Positions 1 to 9,600 of a DNA stretch of 64,000 nucleotides are shown in pieces (the first letter of the stretch is position 1; the number at the start of each line of letters is the position of its first letter). Source of the DNA: Cryobacterium psychrotolerans (lineage in GTDB: Bacteria; Actinomycetota; Actinomycetes; Actinomycetales; Microbacteriaceae); the NCBI RefSeq assembly GCF_900101115.1, contig NZ_FNFU01000008.1:1-64000 (forward strand), read 5' to 3'. The position numbers and the translations under genes are program-made. The notes beneath the pieces were generated by a model. It worked only from the letters and a program-made list of their open reading frames with translations, made no database searches and was not told the DNA's origin.

Positions 1-491
1 CGACCGCGAGCCGGGAGACGCTCGACCACTCGATCCCGTATATCTTCACGGTCGCCCTGCAGGACGGCAGCTGGCACCACGTCGACTCCTACTCGCCCGA
101 GCGCGCCGGCCGGGCCGACACCGTCGCCCTCTGGCACAGCGTGACCACGGTCGAAGACCCCGAGTGGACCCGCCGGTACCACTCGCTCGATGTCAGCGAG
201 AAGGCCTTCGGCGGCCGCGTCGTCATCACGCTCAGCACCGGCGAGACCATCACCGACGAGATCGCGGTCGCGGATGCGCATCCGCTGGGCGCCCGTCCGT
301 TCGGTCGTGCGGAGTACGTGAACAAGTTCCGCACCCTGGCCGCGGACGTGCTCGAGGCGGACGAGATCGAGCGCTTCCTCGACCTTGCGCAGCGCCTGCC
401 CGAGCTGAGCGCCCACGACATCGGCCAGCTGACGATCGTCGCCAGGCCCGGTCTGCTCGCCGCCGCGCCCATGCCGAAGGGGCTCTTCTAA
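1..491 (+). CDS. prpD: 2-methylcitrate dehydratase, C-terminal part (MmgE/PrpD family)
   Basis: The gene is cut by the window start. The frame is open from base 3 and its TAA stop ends at 491. The translation carries the MmgE/PrpD signature of a [13 protein letters not shown] stretch followed by IFTVALQDG and VDSYSPERA. The family dehydrates 2-methylcitrate to 2-methyl-cis-aconitate in the methylcitrate cycle, which turns propionyl-CoA into pyruvate and succinate. The stop codon overlaps the next start (TAATG), so it is translationally coupled to prpB. About 163 residues are visible; a whole PrpD has about 480 to 500. The identification rests on the motif and on prpB and prpC following directly. 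Confidence 0.88.
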   Translation, partial: TASRETLDHSIPYIFTVALQDGSWHHVDSYSPERAGRADTVALWHSVTTVEDPEWTRRYHSLDVSEKAFGGRVVITLSTGETITDEIAVADAHPLGARPFGRAEYVNKFRTLAADVLEADEIERFLDLAQRLPELSAHDIGQLTIVARPGLLAAAPMPKGLF

Positions 492-1402
492 TGCTCTACG
501 CCGCCGCCACCGCCGCCGAGAAGCGCCTGAACCTGCGGGCCGGGCTCGCCAGCGGCACGATCCAGCGCTTCCCCGGCGCCTTCAACCCGCTCTCGGCGAA
601 GCTGATCCAGGCGAAGGGCTTCGAGGGCGTCTACATTTCCGGGGCGGTGCTCTCGGCCGACCTGGGCCTGCCCGACATCGGTCTGACCACGCTCACCGAG
701 GTCGCCGGGCGGGCGCAGCAGATCGCCCGGATGACCGACCTGCCGGCGATCGTCGACGCCGACACGGGCTTCGGCGAGCCGATGAACGTGGCGCGCACGA
801 TCCAGACCCTCGAGGATGCCGGCCTGGCCGGCATGCACATCGAGGACCAGGTGAACCCGAAGCGCTGCGGGCACCTCGACGGCAAGCAGGTCGTCGACGA
901 GGAGACCGCGCTGAAGCGTATCCGCGCGGCGGTCGATGCGCGCCGGGACCCGAACTTCCTGGTCATGGCGCGCACCGACATCCGTGCCACGGTGCCGGGT
1001 GATGGCGGCCTCGACGCGGCGGTCGACCGGGCGAAGAAGCTCGTCGACGCCGGCGCCGACGCGATCTTCCCCGAGGCGATGGCGACGCTGGCCGAGTTCG
1101 AGGCGATCCGCGCGGCCGTCGACGTGCCGCTGCTGGCGAACATGACCGAGTTCGGCAAGAGCGAGCTGTTCACGGTGGACCAGCTGGCGGGCATCGGTAT
1201 TAACATGGTGATCTGGCCGGTCTCGCTGCTGCGCCTGGCAATGGGTTCCGCCGCCCGCGGGCTCGATACGCTTATCGGCCACGGCACCCTGGAACCGGTG
1301 CTGGCTGAAATGCAGCACCGGGCCGATCTCTACGAACTCCTCGACTACGAGTCCTACAACCAGTTCGACACCAATGTCTTCAACTTCCAGATCAAGCGCT
1401 AG
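491..1402 (+). CDS. prpB: methylisocitrate lyase
   Basis: 303 residues, the usual length for 2-methylisocitrate lyase of the isocitrate lyase/PEP mutase superfamily. It cleaves 2-methylisocitrate to pyruvate and succinate in the cytoplasm. The catalytic loop KRCGH is at residues 124-128 with Cys126, and the metal-binding region VDADTGFG lies near residues 88-95. The open frame extends upstream inside prpD, but the ATG at 491 gives the normal N-terminus ([12 protein letters not shown]) and overlaps the prpD stop by one base. It sits between prpD and prpC in the common actinobacterial order prpDBC. Confidence 0.95.
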   Translation: MLYAAATAAEKRLNLRAGLASGTIQRFPGAFNPLSAKLIQAKGFEGVYISGAVLSADLGLPDIGLTTLTEVAGRAQQIARMTDLPAIVDADTGFGEPMNVARTIQTLEDAGLAGMHIEDQVNPKRCGHLDGKQVVDEETALKRIRAAVDARRDPNFLVMARTDIRATVPGDGGLDAAVDRAKKLVDAGADAIFPEAMATLAEFEAIRAAVDVPLLANMTEFGKSELFTVDQLAGIGINMVIWPVSLLRLAMGSAARGLDTLIGHGTLEPVLAEMQHRADLYELLDYESYNQFDTNVFNFQIKR

Positions 1403-1411
1403 GGGAGCAAC

Positions 1412-2575
1412 ATGACCGAAACACAGCAGGCCGTGGCCCCGACGCTTGTCGGTGCCGAGCCACCGACACCCGTCATCTACAAGGGGCTGGCCGGGGTGCC
1501 GGTCGACTATACGGCGATCTCGCAGGTCAACTCCGACACGAACTCGCTGCTCTACCGCGGCTATCCGGTGCAGGAACTGGCCGATCGCCGCAGCTTCGAA
1601 GAGGTCGCCTACCTGCTCTGGCACGGCGAGCTGCCGACCGAGTCGCAGCTGGCGACGTTCGAGGACCTCGAACGGTCGCTGCGCCACCTCGACCCGGCCG
1701 TGCACCGCGTGATCGACGAACTGCCGATGACCGCTCACCCGATGGATGTCGTGCGCACGGCCATCAGCGTCATCGGCGCGAGGGACCCCGAGGCGAACGA
1801 TTCCTCGCCGGAGGCCGATCTCGCCAAGGCGATCCGCCTCTTCGCTCAGCTGCCCGCCATCGTCGCCTATGACCAGCGCCGCCGCCATGGACTCGACCTC
1901 GTCGAACCCCGGGACGACCTCGGCTACTCGGCGAACTTCCTGTTCATGACCCACGGCGAGGTGCAGGAGCTCGTCGTCGTCGAGGCCTTCGACGTGTCGA
2001 TGATCCTCTACGCCGAGCACTCCTTCAACGCCTCGACCTTCACCGCGCGGGTCATCACCTCCACCCTGGCCGACCTGTATTCCGCGGTCACCGGAGCGGT
2101 CGGCGCCCTCAAGGGCGCGCTGCACGGCGGCGCGAACGAAGCAGTCATGCACACCTTCGGCGACATCGGCACGGCCGACAAGGTCGACGCCTGGCTCGAG
2201 AACGCGCTCGCGAGCAAGAGCAAGATCATGGGCTTCGGGCACCGGGTCTACAAGAACGGCGACTCCCGCGTTCCCACCATGCGCCACGCCATGGAGGCGA
2301 TGCTGGAGCACTACGACCGGCAGGACCTGCTCGAGCTGTACACGGCGCTCGAGGAAGCCATGGCCGCACGCAAGGACATCAAGCCCAACCTCGACTACCC
2401 GACCGGCCCGGCGTACCACGTGATGGGCTTCGACACCGAGACCTTCACGCCGCTCTTCGTCGCCAGCCGCATCGTGGGCTGGACCGCGCACATCATGGAG
2501 CAGCGCGCCGCGAACGCGCTCATCCGTCCGCTGTCGGTCTACAACGGCGTCGAGCAGCGCGAGGTTCCCGCCTGA
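1412..2575 (+). CDS. prpC: 2-methylcitrate synthase (citrate synthase family)
   Basis: 387 residues, matching the short citrate-synthase family type rather than the longer hexameric enzyme. It condenses propionyl-CoA with oxaloacetate. The catalytic triad is visible: His238 in LKGALHGGANE, His277 in MGFGHRVYKNGDSR and Asp341 in MGFDTETFTPLF. It starts 9 bases after prpB with a GGGAG ribosome site and closes the prpDBC operon. By family alone citrate synthase activity is possible; the prpD-prpB context makes methylcitrate synthase the better call. No PrpR-type regulator is seen downstream. Confidence 0.93.
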   Translation: MTETQQAVAPTLVGAEPPTPVIYKGLAGVPVDYTAISQVNSDTNSLLYRGYPVQELADRRSFEEVAYLLWHGELPTESQLATFEDLERSLRHLDPAVHRVIDELPMTAHPMDVVRTAISVIGARDPEANDSSPEADLAKAIRLFAQLPAIVAYDQRRRHGLDLVEPRDDLGYSANFLFMTHGEVQELVVVEAFDVSMILYAEHSFNASTFTARVITSTLADLYSAVTGAVGALKGALHGGANEAVMHTFGDIGTADKVDAWLENALASKSKIMGFGHRVYKNGDSRVPTMRHAMEAMLEHYDRQDLLELYTALEEAMAARKDIKPNLDYPTGPAYHVMGFDTETFTPLFVASRIVGWTAHIMEQRAANALIRPLSVYNGVEQREVPA

Positions 2576-2712
2576 CCAACACGCCGGCGTCGGCGGCCGC
2601 GGGGCCGTCGGCTGTCGGCGTCGTGCACGCGGAGGCTCGAGCCGGGCGTGACGCTTGTGGGGCTCGCACAACCGAGGCGGGAGCATCCGGCGCGTCCCGC
2701 TAGCCTGCGAGG

Positions 2713-3273
2713 ATGCATATGCTGCTCCGCACCCTCCTGCACTCCGTCCGCTCACGCTTCGGCCCTCGCCTCGGCCACTACGAGGTCGCCCGCACGCGGT
2801 TCATCACACTGCCGACCGACCAGGACATCCTGCGGCACATGAACAACGGCGTGTACCTGTCGATCATGGACATCGCGCGCTTCGACATGCTGCACCGCAC
2901 CGGCATCTGGGCGATCTTCGTCGCCCGCGGCTGGTATCCGGTCGTGGTGTCGGAGACGATCAGCTTCCGGAAGTCACTGACCGTCGGCCAGAAGTTCACG
3001 GTCGAATCGCGCATCCTCGGCTACGACGCGAAGGCCGTCTACGTCGAGCAGCGCTTCGTGCGCCCGGATGCCGACGGGAACCCCGAAATCTATGCCCAGG
3101 GCTACATCCGCGGCCGGTTCCTCAAGCGCACCGGCGGCGTCGTGGGGATCGACGAGCTGGTCGCGGCGGTCGGCGCCCCTCCCGCGGACGCGGTCCCGCA
3201 GTGGCTGCTGGACTGGAGCGCGGACGTCGCGATGCCGCCCACCCGCGCGGCCGCGCCCAGCGTCTGGCCCTAG
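2713..3273 (+). CDS. acyl-CoA thioesterase-like hotdog protein (THEM6-like)
   Basis: 186 residues with a single hotdog fold. Recognisable features are the DILRHMNNGVYLSIMDIARFD segment near residues 38-58, typical of 4-hydroxybenzoyl-CoA-thioesterase-like enzymes, followed by a strand pattern (VVVSETISFRKSL) and an RFLKRTGG end. Proteins of this type are annotated as acyl-CoA thioesterase or THEM6-like; no substrate can be read from the sequence. There are two possible starts (ATG at 2713 and 2719), with GAGG directly upstream. It stands alone, 137 bases after prpC, and converges on the SRPBCC gene across a long palindrome. Confidence 0.8.
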   Translation: MHMLLRTLLHSVRSRFGPRLGHYEVARTRFITLPTDQDILRHMNNGVYLSIMDIARFDMLHRTGIWAIFVARGWYPVVVSETISFRKSLTVGQKFTVESRILGYDAKAVYVEQRFVRPDADGNPEIYAQGYIRGRFLKRTGGVVGIDELVAAVGAPPADAVPQWLLDWSADVAMPPTRAAAPSVWP

Positions 3274-3291
3274 CGCGTTCCCCGATCGCTC

Positions 3292-3344
3292 AGTTGCGGA
3301 CAAAGTACCTTCGCGGGCGCCGTGAAGGTACTTTCTCCGCAACT
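3292..3344. repeat. long intergenic palindrome, family B copy 1
   Basis: Two 21-base arms (3292-3312 and 3324-3344) are inverted copies with one mismatch, separated by 11 bases. The right arm reads GAAGGTACTTTCTCCGCAAC plus T. It lies in the 92-base gap between two convergent genes and could act as a two-way terminator, but there is no T-tract. A second copy of the same sequence is at 17069-17121. Confidence 0.85.
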
Positions 3345-3365
3345 CAACCGCGGTGCGCGAGGAAG

Positions 3366-3872
3366 TCAGGCCGACTTGCTCGGAACCACGAGCTCCTTGT
3401 AGTAACGCGCGTGGGCCGGGATGTAGTGCTCGCGCTCGGGCAGCGGCTTGCCGGTGCGGGCCGCCACCAGGCGGTCGAGGTAGTAGTCCCAGCCGGGGCC
3501 GACCGTGGCCGCCTCGGCGGCGCTGTTCAGGCGCTGGCCGAAGGTCAGGGTCGTCATCCCGTCGGCTTCGCTCAGGTGCACCAGGGCGCGCCATTCGTTC
3601 TCGCCCTCGCCGAAGTCGCCCGCGAAGCGGTACGGGGGAGTGCACTCGAGGATGCTCACGTACTCCCACTCGGCGTCGTCCTCGGCGTTCATCCGGAACT
3701 TGACGGCGCCCGTGCGCGGCGAGCCGGTGTACGTGCCGATCCAGGTCTCGAGCTCGTCGGTCCGGGTGAGGCTCGCCCAGACGTCGACGGCCGGCGCGGA
3801 GAACAGCCGGTCGAGCATCAGGTAGAGCCCGTCCTGGCGATGGGCGAGGCGACCGGTGGGTTTTGCTGACAT
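3366..3872 (-). CDS. SRPBCC (AHSA1-like) domain protein
   Basis: 168 residues. The N-terminal pattern RLFSAPAVDVWASLTRTDELETWIG near residues 23-47 and the later WEYVSILECTPPYRFAGDF and WRALVHLSEADGMTTLTFGQRL segments match the START-like SRPBCC/AHSA1 fold, a hydrophobic ligand-binding cavity. The C-terminal third contains the usual GPGWDYYLDRLVAARTG helix. Many actinobacteria carry such proteins of unknown ligand. It is monocistronic and converges with the thioesterase gene. No function beyond the fold can be supported. Confidence 0.8.
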   Translation of the reverse strand: MSAKPTGRLAHRQDGLYLMLDRLFSAPAVDVWASLTRTDELETWIGTYTGSPRTGAVKFRMNAEDDAEWEYVSILECTPPYRFAGDFGEGENEWRALVHLSEADGMTTLTFGQRLNSAAEAATVGPGWDYYLDRLVAARTGKPLPEREHYIPAHARYYKELVVPSKSA

Positions 3873-3953
3873 GGCGACCTCCGCGGTGAGTGATCGAGTA
3901 CCTGCTATGAGGCTATGCCTTCCGCCCTCCGGATGCCAGAGCCCCGGCCGGCC

Positions 3954-5555
3954 TCAGTCCTCCAGCACCGCCATCGCCGCGTTGTGCCCGCCGATCCCGC
4001 TGACGCCGCCGCCGCGACGCGCGCCGGCCCCGCAGACCAGGATGCGCGGATGTTCCGTCGCCACGCCCCAGCGCTCGGCCGGGGTGTCCCGACGGGCGTC
4101 GTCCTCGAGGAAGGGCCAGTCGAGCGGGCCGTGGAAGATGTTGCCGCCGGGCATGTTCAGGGCGTGCTCGAGGTCGAGCGCGGTCTTGGTCTCCACGCAG
4201 GGGTTGCCCGCGGCATCCGTGAGCAGCAGCGCCTCGATCGGCTCGGCGAGCACCGAGTTGAGCGAGGCCAGCACGGCGGCCTGGAGCCGCTCGCGCAGGG
4301 CGTCGTTGTTCTCCTCGGTCAGCCAGCGGCTGGGGGCGTGCAGGCCGAACACGGTGAGCGTCTGCACTCCGGCGGCGACGAGCTCGGGCGCCAGGATGCT
4401 CGGGTCGGTGAGCGAGTGGCAGTAGATCTCGCACGGCAGCACGCCGGGGATGTCACCGCCTGCCGCCTGCAGGTACGCCGTTTCGAGCTGGTCGTAGGTC
4501 TCGTTGATGTGGAACGTTCCGCCGAACGCGGCCTCGGGCGAGACGGACTCGTCGCGGAGCTTCGGCAGCCGCGTGAGCAGCAGGTTCACCTTGACCTGGG
4601 CGCCCTCGGGCTTGGCGACGGGCCGGCCGGAAGCGGCGCCGGAAGCGGTGCCGGAAGCCGCGCCGGTCGCATCCGCGAGCAGCCCCTGCAGCACCCAGGG
4701 CGCGACATTCGCCAGCACGTACCGGCCGGCGACGACGATGTCCCGGCCGTCCTGCTCGTAGCGCACCTCACCGTCCGGCGTGACCGAGGTCGCCCGCGCC
4801 CCGGTTTCGATCCGGGCCCCGGCCGCGCGGGCGGCTTTCTCGAGTTCGCCGGACACGGCTCCCATGCCGCCGATCGGCACGTCCCAATCGCCGGTTTCGT
4901 TGCCAATCACGTGGTACAAGAAGCAGCGGTTGGCGTCGAGGGAGGCGTCATCCAGCGCCGTGAAAGTGCCGATCAGCCCGTCGGTGGCGACGACCCCGCG
5001 CACGAGGCCGCTGCCGAATCGGTCGGTGATCACCCGGCCGAGGGGCTGCTCGATGAGCGCGTCCCAGAGCGCGTCGTCGCCGACCAGGCGCCGCGCCTCC
5101 GAGCGTGTCGGCAGCGGCTCGCACACGGTGGGGAAGAGGGCCCGGGCGACGTGCTCGGTGGCCTGGTAGAAGGCGTTCCAGGGCTCGAAGTCGCCGGCCG
5201 CGCCGACCCGGGTGAAGGAGGCGCGGGTGGCGGCGTCGTCGCCGCGGTCCACGAGCAGGCCGCCGGTCGTGTCGGACGGGTCCGGCGTGTACGACGAGTA
5301 CCGGCGCCGGGCGAGCCCGATCGAGAGGCCGAGCTCGCTGATGATCCGCTCGGGCAGCAGGCTGACCAGGTAGGAGTAGCGCGAGAGGCGGGCGTCGATG
5401 CCCGCAAAGGCCGCGGCCGAGATGGCCGCGCCGCCCACCTGATCGCCCTGCTCGAGCAGAAGCACGGACTTGCCGGCCAGGGCGAGGTAGGCGGCGGCGG
5501 TCAGGCCGTTGTGCCCGCCTCCGACAATCACGACATCGTGTGTGGGTTCGGTCAT
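3954..5555 (-). CDS. FAD-dependent phytoene-desaturase-like oxidoreductase (PYROXD2/CrtI-like)
   Basis: 533 residues. The N-terminal dinucleotide-binding motif VVIVGGGHNGLTAAAYLALAG at residues 8-28 and the C-terminal LVCGAGARRGGGVSGIGGHNA segment near 505-525 mark the phytoene desaturase/amine oxidase superfamily. The body (SRYSYLVSLLP, IGGMGAVSGELEKAARAAGA) resembles PYROXD2-like proteins more than true CrtI, and no other carotenoid genes are nearby, so a carotenoid role is not supported. An in-frame 12-bp tandem repeat at 4627-4662 inserts an Ala-Ser-Gly stretch near residue 300. The start is the ATG at 5555; the LysR stop lies 52 bases upstream in the same orientation. Confidence 0.82.
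   Translation of the reverse strand: MTEPTHDVVIVGGGHNGLTAAAYLALAGKSVLLLEQGDQVGGAAISAAAFAGIDARLSRYSYLVSLLPERIISELGLSIGLARRRYSSYTPDPSDTTGGLLVDRGDDAATRASFTRVGAAGDFEPWNAFYQATEHVARALFPTVCEPLPTRSEARRLVGDDALWDALIEQPLGRVITDRFGSGLVRGVVATDGLIGTFTALDDASLDANRCFLYHVIGNETGDWDVPIGGMGAVSGELEKAARAAGARIETGARATSVTPDGEVRYEQDGRDIVVAGRYVLANVAPWVLQGLLADATGAASGTASGAASGRPVAKPEGAQVKVNLLLTRLPKLRDESVSPEAAFGGTFHINETYDQLETAYLQAAGGDIPGVLPCEIYCHSLTDPSILAPELVAAGVQTLTVFGLHAPSRWLTEENNDALRERLQAAVLASLNSVLAEPIEALLLTDAAGNPCVETKTALDLEHALNMPGGNIFHGPLDWPFLEDDARRDTPAERWGVATEHPRILVCGAGARRGGGVSGIGGHNAAMAVLED
4627..4662. repeat. in-frame 12-bp tandem repeat, three units
   Basis: Three successive units of a CCGGAAGCGGCG-like 12-mer lie inside the desaturase-like gene and encode a repeated Gly/Ala/Ser tetrapeptide in a probable surface loop. 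The length is a multiple of three, so copy-number change would not break the frame. Confidence 0.8.
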
Positions 5556-5583
5556 GGCACGAGCCTAAGCCGTGTCCCCCATC

Positions 5584-5648
5584 CCCGCGAAACCGCAGTT
5601 GTGCGGGCTAAAACGTCGTTATATCGCGCACAACTGCGGTTTCGCGGG
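5584..5648. repeat. long intergenic palindrome, family A copy 1
   Basis: Outer arms run CCCGCGAAACCGCAGTTGTG and its inverted copy, around a partly palindromic core of about 25 bases. The TAG stop of the LysR gene (5608-5610) lies in the core, so the last dozen codons of that gene are encoded by the repeat. Related copies are at 18089-18154 and 30939-31003. This copy is inverted relative to the other two when the core is compared. Confidence 0.88.
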
Positions 5649-6546
5649 AGGAAGGCCAGGCGACGGCGCGGGCCAGCGCGTCGCGCACCGCGAGCACGCC
5701 GGGCCGGCCGGCGCTCGAGCGCCGGGCGGCGGTGAAGACCGTGCGGTGGGGACGTCCGGGGAGCTCGCGCAGGCGCACCGACGGTTTGTCGCCGGCCCAG
5801 ACGAGGTCGGGCAGGATGCCTACGGCGTTGCCGGATTCGATCAGGCGGATGTGCGCGACCAGGTCGGCGGTCTCGAACCGCACGTCGGGCTCGAATCCGG
5901 CCGAGCGGCACAACTGCGTCGCCCATTGGCGGGAAGCCGTGCCTGCGGGTTCCATCACCCACGGCAGCGAGGCCGCTTCTTCGAGCGTCGGCGCCGACAC
6001 CCGCCCGGTGCGGCGGCGGGGAACGGCCAGCCGCAGCGCATCCGAGGCCAGATCCACCCGGTCGAGGTCCGGCCAGTGCGCCCTGGTGTGGCCGGGGTAC
6101 TGCTCGGCCATGACGAGGTCGAAGTCGCGGGCGGATACCTCGAACAGTCCCAGCTCCGGCTCGCGTTCGGTGATCTCCACCCGCAGCTCGGGGAACTGGG
6201 CCGAGAGGAGCGTGAGCGCACGCGGGATCACGGCGTGCGCGGCCGACTGGAACACGGCCACCCGCACGGTGCCCGACACCGTCGTCAGCGACGCGGTCAT
6301 CTCCGCCTCGGCCCGCTCGAGGCGCTCGAGCAGATGCGTCGTGTGCTCGACCAGGATCTCGGCCTGCGGCGTGAGCTGCACCCGCCGGCCGACCCTTTGC
6401 AGGAGCTTGGCGCCGGCCTCCTTCTCGAGCAGCGCGAGCTGCTGCGACACCGCTGACGGGCTGTAAGCGAGGGCCTCGGCCACCCCGGCCAGGGTGCCGC
6501 GAATCTTCAGTTCACGCAGCAACCGGAGCCTCCGGACATCCAGCAT
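5608..6546 (-). CDS. LysR-family transcriptional regulator, probable proline-catabolism regulator
   Basis: 312 residues with an N-terminal winged helix (RLLRELKIRGTLAGVAEALAYSPSAVSQQLALLEKEAGAKLL, residues 6-48) and a LysR substrate-binding domain from about residue 90. It is divergent from putA across 135 bases that hold a large inverted repeat with T-N11-A geometry at 6560-6584. This makes proline- or pyrroline-carboxylate-responsive control of putA a reasonable inference, with autoregulation because the repeat starts 14 bases from its own ATG. The C-terminus (SSRETAVVRDITTF) is translated from an intergenic palindrome, so the native end may have been replaced. Confidence 0.9.
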   Translation of the reverse strand: MLDVRRLRLLRELKIRGTLAGVAEALAYSPSAVSQQLALLEKEAGAKLLQRVGRRVQLTPQAEILVEHTTHLLERLERAEAEMTASLTTVSGTVRVAVFQSAAHAVIPRALTLLSAQFPELRVEITEREPELGLFEVSARDFDLVMAEQYPGHTRAHWPDLDRVDLASDALRLAVPRRRTGRVSAPTLEEAASLPWVMEPAGTASRQWATQLCRSAGFEPDVRFETADLVAHIRLIESGNAVGILPDLVWAGDKPSVRLRELPGRPHRTVFTAARRSSAGRPGVLAVRDALARAVAWPSSRETAVVRDITTF

Positions 6547-6559
6547 CAGACCGCCTCAC

Positions 6560-6584
6560 TATTCATCAGTAATACTAATGAATA
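6560..6584. promoter_or_regulatory. probable LysR operator between the regulator and putA
   Basis: A 25-base near-perfect palindrome: TATTCAT at 6560-6566 and ATGAATA at 6578-6584 flank an inner AGTA/TACT pair. Arms ATTCAT and ATGAAT are separated by 11 bases, the classical T-N11-A LysR form. It lies 14 bases from the LysR start and about 28 bases upstream of the likely putA -35 box. Confidence 0.75.
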
Positions 6585-6611
6585 TCGTGCACAAAGATTC
6601 GCTTTTGCCTA

Positions 6612-6642
6612 TTGACATTGGGCCGCACACTGAGACTAGATA
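6612..6642 (+). promoter_or_regulatory. candidate putA promoter
   Basis: TTGACA at 6612-6617 is followed 18-19 bases later by CTAGAT/TAGATA at 6636-6642, a fair sigma-A-type pair. It is 40 bases before the putA start and just downstream of the LysR palindrome. Confidence 0.5.
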
Positions 6643-6681
6643 CCTCTTCTGTGCGGCATAACGAAACGAAAGACTAACGTC

Positions 6682-9600
6682 GTGACCATGACCAACCCCC
6701 TCATCCCCAATGTCGAGAAGGACCTCAGCGTCGAGGTTGTCGCGCTCGTGCAGAAGTGGCTCGCCGAGAGCGCCACGATCCCCGCGGACGTGTCCGCCGA
6801 GCGCCTCGCCGGGGTACTGAAAGACCCCAACGGGCTGGACTTCACCGTCGGATTCGTCGACGGAGTGATGCGCCCCGAAGACAAGATGGTCGCCGGTTAC
6901 AGCCTGCAGAAGGTCGCGAAAAAGGCACCGGCCTTCCTGCCCTGGTATATGCGCGGCGCGATCGGCGTCGGCGGAGTGCTCGGCCCCGTGCTGCCCTGGG
7001 TCGTCGTCCCCGCGGCCCGTAAGGTGCTGCGCGAGATGGTGGGCCACCTCGTCATCGATGCGACCCCCGCGAAGCTCGGCCCGGCAATCGCACACCTCAC
7101 CGAGTCGGGCAATCGCCTCAACATCAACCTGCTCGGCGAGTCCGTGCTCGGCGAGAAGGAAGCCCTGCGTCGCCTCGAGGGGACCCGCACGCTGCTCCAG
7201 CGCCCCGACGTCGACTACGTCTCGATCAAGGTGTCCTCCATCGCCAGCCAGCTGTCGATGTGGTCCTTCGACGAGGCCGTCACCCGCGTCGTCGAACGCC
7301 TCACCCCGCTCTACGAACTGGCCGCGGCGTCGCCCACGCCCAAGTTCATCAACCTCGACATGGAGGAGTACCGCGACCTCGACCTCACCATCGCGGTGTT
7401 CGAACGCATCCTCGACCAGCCGCAGGTGCGCACCCTGGAAGCGGGCATCGTGCTCCAGGCCTACCTGCCCGACGCGCTCGGTGCGCTCCAGGGGCTCACG
7501 GAGTGGGCGAAGGCCCGGCGCGCGGCCGGCGGAGCGCCGATCAAGGTGCGCGTCGTCAAGGGCGCCAACCTGGCGATGGAGCAGGTCGACGCGGTCGTGC
7601 ACGACTGGCCGGTTGCCACCTACGGAACCAAGCAGGACACCGACACGAACTACAAGCGCTTGCTCGACTGGGCGCTCACCCCCGAGAACACGGATGCCGT
7701 CCGCATCGGCGTCGCCGGCCACAACCTGTTCGACCTCGCCTACGCCCACATCCTCTCCACCCGCCGCGGCGTGCAGGACCAGGTCGAATTCGAGATGCTG
7801 CTCGGCATGGCGACGAGCCAGGCCGACGCGGTCAAGAAGGACGTCGGCCGCCTGCTGCTCTACACGCCGGTCGTCAACCCGGCCGAGTTCGACGTGGCCA
7901 TCAGCTACCTGATCCGCCGCCTCGAAGAGAACGCGAGCCAGGAGAACTTCATGTCGGCCGTGTTCGAGCTGACCAGCACGCCGGCACTGTTCGCTCGCGA
8001 GAAGGAGCGCTTCCTCGCCTCCCTCCGGGCGCAGGACGCCGTCGTCCCCGAGCCGAACCGCAGCCAGGACCGGTCGCAGGCCACGCCGCTCGAGTCCGCA
8101 GCCCCGGCGGCGCTCGCCGCGGATGCCGCCGACGAGACCGACGCGCACCTGACCGCGGCCGTGCTCGGCCTCACCCGCGGCTCGGCCGGCGTGCCGTCCG
8201 GCTTCCACAACGCGGCAGACACCGACCCGTCCCTGCCGGCCAACCGCGCCTGGGGGCGCAGCATCCTGGCCCGCGTCGAGGGCTCGACACTCGGCGTCGA
8301 CACGATCGCGGCCGCGAGGGTCGATGACGCCGGCGTCCTCGACGGCATCATCGAGTCCGTTGCCAGGGCCGGCGCCGCGTGGGGGCAGAAGACCGGCGCC
8401 GAACGGGCCGAAGTGCTGCACCGCGCCGGCGTCGCGCTCGAAGCGAGGCGCGACCGACTGATCGAGGTGATGGCCGCCGAAACCGGCAAGACCATCGCCG
8501 AGGGTGACCCCGAGATCAGCGAAGCGATCGACTTCGCCCACTACTACGCCGAGCGGGCCAAGGACCTCGACCGGGTCCAGGGCGCCATTTTCGTGCCCTC
8601 GAAGCTCACCGTCGTCACCCCGCCGTGGAACTTCCCGGTGGCCATCTCGGCCGGCGGCGTGCTGTCCGCGCTCGCCGCGGGATCCGGTGTCATCATCAAA
8701 CCGGCCAGGCTCGCCCAGCGCAGCGGCGCCGTCATGGTGGAGGCGCTCTGGGAGGCCGGCGTCCCGCGCGAGCTCCTCGCGCTCGTCGACCTCGCCGACC
8801 GCACGCTCGGCACCCAGCTCATCGCGCACCCGTCGGTCGACCGGGTCATCCTGACCGGCGGGTACGAGACCGCGCAGCTGTTCCGGACGTTCCGCAGCGA
8901 CCTGCCGATGCTCGCCGAGACCAGCGGCAAGAACGCCATCATCGTCACCCCGTCGGCCGACCTCGACCTCGCCGCCGCCGACGTGATCAAGAGCGCGTTC
9001 GGCCACGCGGGCCAGAAGTGCTCCGCCGCCAGCCTGGTGATCCTCGTCGGCTCGGTTGCCCGGTCCGAGCGCTTCATCAGCCAGCTGGTGGATGCCGCGA
9101 CCTCACTGCGCGTCGGACTGCCCGCCGACCCGGTGACCCAGATGGGCCCGATCATCGAGCCGGCCGAAGGCAAGCTCCTGCACGCCCTCACCACGCTCGG
9201 CGCGGAGGAGAAGTGGCTTGTCGAGCCCCGGCAGCTGGATGACTCCGGCCGGCTGTGGACGCCGGGAATCCGCACCGGTGTGGCCCCCGGCTCCTACTTC
9301 CACCTCACCGAGTTCTTCGGCCCGGTGCTCGGCGTCATGCACGCCCGGAACCTGGCGGAGGCCATCCGGTTCCAGAACGCCGTGGACTACGGGCTCACGT
9401 CCGGGCTGCACTCGCTCGACGCCGACGAACTGGCGGAGTGGCTCGACACCATCGAGGCCGGAAACCTCTACGTGAACCGCGGCATTACCGGCGCGATCGT
9501 GCAGCGCCAGCCGTTCGGCGGCTGGAAGCGCTCCGCCGTGGGCGCCGGCACCAAGGCCGGCGGACCGAACTACCTGTTCGGCCTGGGCGGCTGGGTCACC

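Noticed and set aside
488-2755. Very long open frame on the minus strand opposite prpB-prpC
   Set aside because: High-GC coding genes commonly leave the opposite strand open. Its translation is low-complexity Arg/Gly/Asp/Val-rich, it has no ribosome site, and the plus-strand genes are complete. The same holds for the minus-strand frame opposite putA (6559-9006) and the plus-strand frame opposite the desaturase-like gene (3915-5735).
3954-5555. Carotenoid biosynthesis cluster around the phytoene-desaturase-like gene
   Set aside because: No crtE, crtB or other carotenoid gene is within reach and the protein is closer to PYROXD2-type oxidoreductases.
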